Assembly (NCBI GenBank): GCA_937919075.1
Contig: CALFOF010000320.1
Coordinates: 1 to 6,181, forward strand
DNA: 6,181 nucleotides
Direction of reading: 5' to 3'
Source: an uncultured Cyanobium sp.
GTDB taxonomy: Bacteria; Cyanobacteriota; Cyanobacteriia; PCC-6307; Cyanobiaceae
Shown here one piece after another: positions 4,766 through 6,181 of the stretch. Under the pieces are notes generated by a model. It did no database searches. It was not told the origin of the DNA and saw only the letters and a list, made by a program, of their open reading frames with translations. The first letter of the stretch is position 1; each line of letters opens with the position of its first letter. A program made the position numbers and the translations under genes.

Positions 4766-6181
4766 GTGCCAGGAAAAACTCAGTCGGTCTCCTTCGATGG
4801 TCGGGAGATCCGGCTGACCACAGGGCTGTATGCCCCCCAAGCCGGGGGATCGGTGTTGATTGAATGCGGTGATACCTCCGTGCTGGTCACGGCCACCCGC
4901 GCCAAAGGCCGCGAAGGCATCGATTTCCTGCCGCTCACCTGCGATTACGAAGAACGGCTGTATGCCGCCGGGCGCATCCCCGGCAGCTTCTTTCGCCGGG
5001 AAGCACGCCCCCCCGAGCGGGCGATCCTCACCACCCGCCTGATCGATCGGCCGCTGCGCCCCCTGTTCCCCTCCTGGCTGCGCGACGACATTCAGGTGGT
5101 CGCCACCACCCTCTCGCTCGATGAGCGGGTGCCGCCCGATGTGCTGGCCGTCACCGGCGCTTCGATCGCCACCCTGCTGGCGCGGATGCCCTTCTACGGC
5201 CCGATGGCCGCGGTGCGCGTGGGCCTGCTGGGCGATGATTTCGTGCTCAACCCCAGCTTCCGTGAGATCGAACGCAGCGATCTGGATCTGGTGGTGGCCG
5301 GCACCCCCGCCGGTGTGGTGATGGTGGAAGCGGGCGCCAACCAGCTGCCCGAACAGGACGTGATCGAGGCCATCGACTTCGGCTACGAAGCGGTGGGCGA
5401 ATTGATCAAGGCCCAGCTCGCCCTGCTCAGTGATCTCGGCATCGAGCAGGTGATCCCCGAGCCGAAGGTGGAAGATCCCGCCCTGCCCGCGTTCCTCGAA
5501 CAGGAATGCGGCAAAGGCATCGGCGAGGTGCTCAAGCAATTCACGCTCACCAAGGCGGAGCGCGATGCCCAGCTCGATGCCATCAAGGCAGAGGTGGCCG
5601 TCAAGATCGGCGCCCTCAGCGACGACGACCCCGTGAAGCTGGTGGTGCAGGGCAACGCCAAAACGCTCGGCAACACCTACAAGGGCATCACGAAGAAGCT
5701 GATGCGCGCCCAGATCCTCAGCGAGGGCAAGCGTGTGGATGGCCGCAACCTCGATGAGGTGCGCCCGATCAGCGCCGCCGTGGGTGTGCTGCCCAAGCGG
5801 GTGCATGGCTCCGGCCTTTTCCAGCGCGGGCTCACCCAGGTGCTCTCCTGCGCCACCCTCGGCACCCCCAGCGATGCCCAGGAGCTCGACGACCTCAACC
5901 CGTCGAGCGAGAAAACCTACCTGCACCACTACAACTTCCCCCCCTACTCGGTGGGCGAAACCCGGCCGATGCGCTCCCCCGGCCGCCGCGAAATCGGCCA
6001 CGGCGCCCTGGCCGAGCGGGCCATCATCCCCGTGCTGCCCCCGAAAGAAAAGTTCCCGTACGTGCTGCGGGTGGTGTCGGAGTGCCTCAGCTCCAACGGC
6101 TCCACCTCGATGGGCTCGGTGTGCGGCAGCACCCTGGCGTTGATGGATGCCGGCGTGCCGCTGCTCGCTCCCGTGAGCGGC
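4766..6181 (+). CDS. pnp: Polyribonucleotide nucleotidyltransferase (PNPase), 5' part, cut by window edge
   Basis: Phosphorolytic 3'-5' exoribonuclease that degrades mRNA to nucleoside diphosphates and can also add tails; in cyanobacteria it is thought to be the main poly(A)-like tail synthesiser. The first 472 residues of about 720 are present. The first RNase PH core holds the FFRR motif at 75-78 and [11 protein letters not shown]. An all-helical linker follows at about 230-320. The second core includes [11 protein letters not shown] from 403, with Arg407 and Arg408 matching the phosphate-binding pair, and [13 protein letters not shown] around 442-454. The catalytic Asp pair and the KH and S1 RNA-binding domains lie beyond the right edge. 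GTG 4766 is chosen because it gives the family N-terminus ([19 protein letters not shown]), and in-frame TAA 4757 blocks any longer form. It has no Shine-Dalgarno and an unusual structured leader. Confidence 0.96.
   Translation, partial: MPGKTQSVSFDGREIRLTTGLYAPQAGGSVLIECGDTSVLVTATRAKGREGIDFLPLTCDYEERLYAAGRIPGSFFRREARPPERAILTTRLIDRPLRPLFPSWLRDDIQVVATTLSLDERVPPDVLAVTGASIATLLARMPFYGPMAAVRVGLLGDDFVLNPSFREIERSDLDLVVAGTPAGVVMVEAGANQLPEQDVIEAIDFGYEAVGELIKAQLALLSDLGIEQVIPEPKVEDPALPAFLEQECGKGIGEVLKQFTLTKAERDAQLDAIKAEVAVKIGALSDDDPVKLVVQGNAKTLGNTYKGITKKLMRAQILSEGKRVDGRNLDEVRPISAAVGVLPKRVHGSGLFQRGLTQVLSCATLGTPSDAQELDDLNPSSEKTYLHHYNFPPYSVGETRPMRSPGRREIGHGALAERAIIPVLPPKEKFPYVLRVVSECLSSNGSTSMGSVCGSTLALMDAGVPLLAPVSG

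Noticed and set aside
4709..6001. A 430-codon minus-strand frame opposite pnp.
   Set aside because: It is a shadow of pnp with the same His/Gly/Ala-rich make-up and no family resemblance.

Overview
The window is about 6.2 kb of dense, GC-rich bacterial chromosome (roughly two-thirds G+C by eye). It reads best as a picocyanobacterium of the Synechococcus/Cyanobium type. The basis is the protein sequences: an Asp-rich site-2 protease, the long zinc-free form of S14, the picocyanobacterial-looking N-terminus of PNPase, and a stand-alone Nfu scaffold. Start codons mostly lack Shine-Dalgarno (SD) sequences. The assignment rests on remembered family sequences and was not checked by a search.

Layout: the 5' part of lepA (elongation factor 4) lies on the minus strand and runs off the left edge. 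A 149-bp divergent intergenic region separates it from a plus-strand run of six genes: nfu (Fe-S scaffold), serS (seryl-tRNA synthetase), rseP (intramembrane zinc protease), nth (endonuclease III), rpsN (ribosomal protein S14) and pnp (polynucleotide phosphorylase, cut by the right edge). All are ordinary housekeeping genes, intact where visible. No mobile element, tRNA, rRNA or CRISPR array was seen.

The genes share a loose theme of translation and RNA metabolism (lepA, serS, rpsN, pnp), plus Fe-S chemistry (nfu makes clusters, nth carries one) and membrane proteolysis. Short gaps (33, 66, 1, 34 and 102 nt) allow co-transcription, but no promoters could be firmly assigned.

The interesting material lies in the gaps. 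(1) Between rpsN and pnp, a 12-bp stem-loop buries the clearest SD in the window. That SD serves an 11-codon leader ORF ending 6 nt before the SD-less GTG of pnp. This recalls the E. coli rpsO-pnp leader, where PNPase controls its own synthesis. (2) The lepA/nfu divergent region holds nested inverted repeats, the outer pair placed at the same distance from both start codons. (3) A perfect 7-bp hairpin sits 4 nt before the GTG of serS. (4) An 8-codon ORF ends directly against the ATG of rseP. All four are candidates read from sequence only. No wholly new multi-gene system was found.
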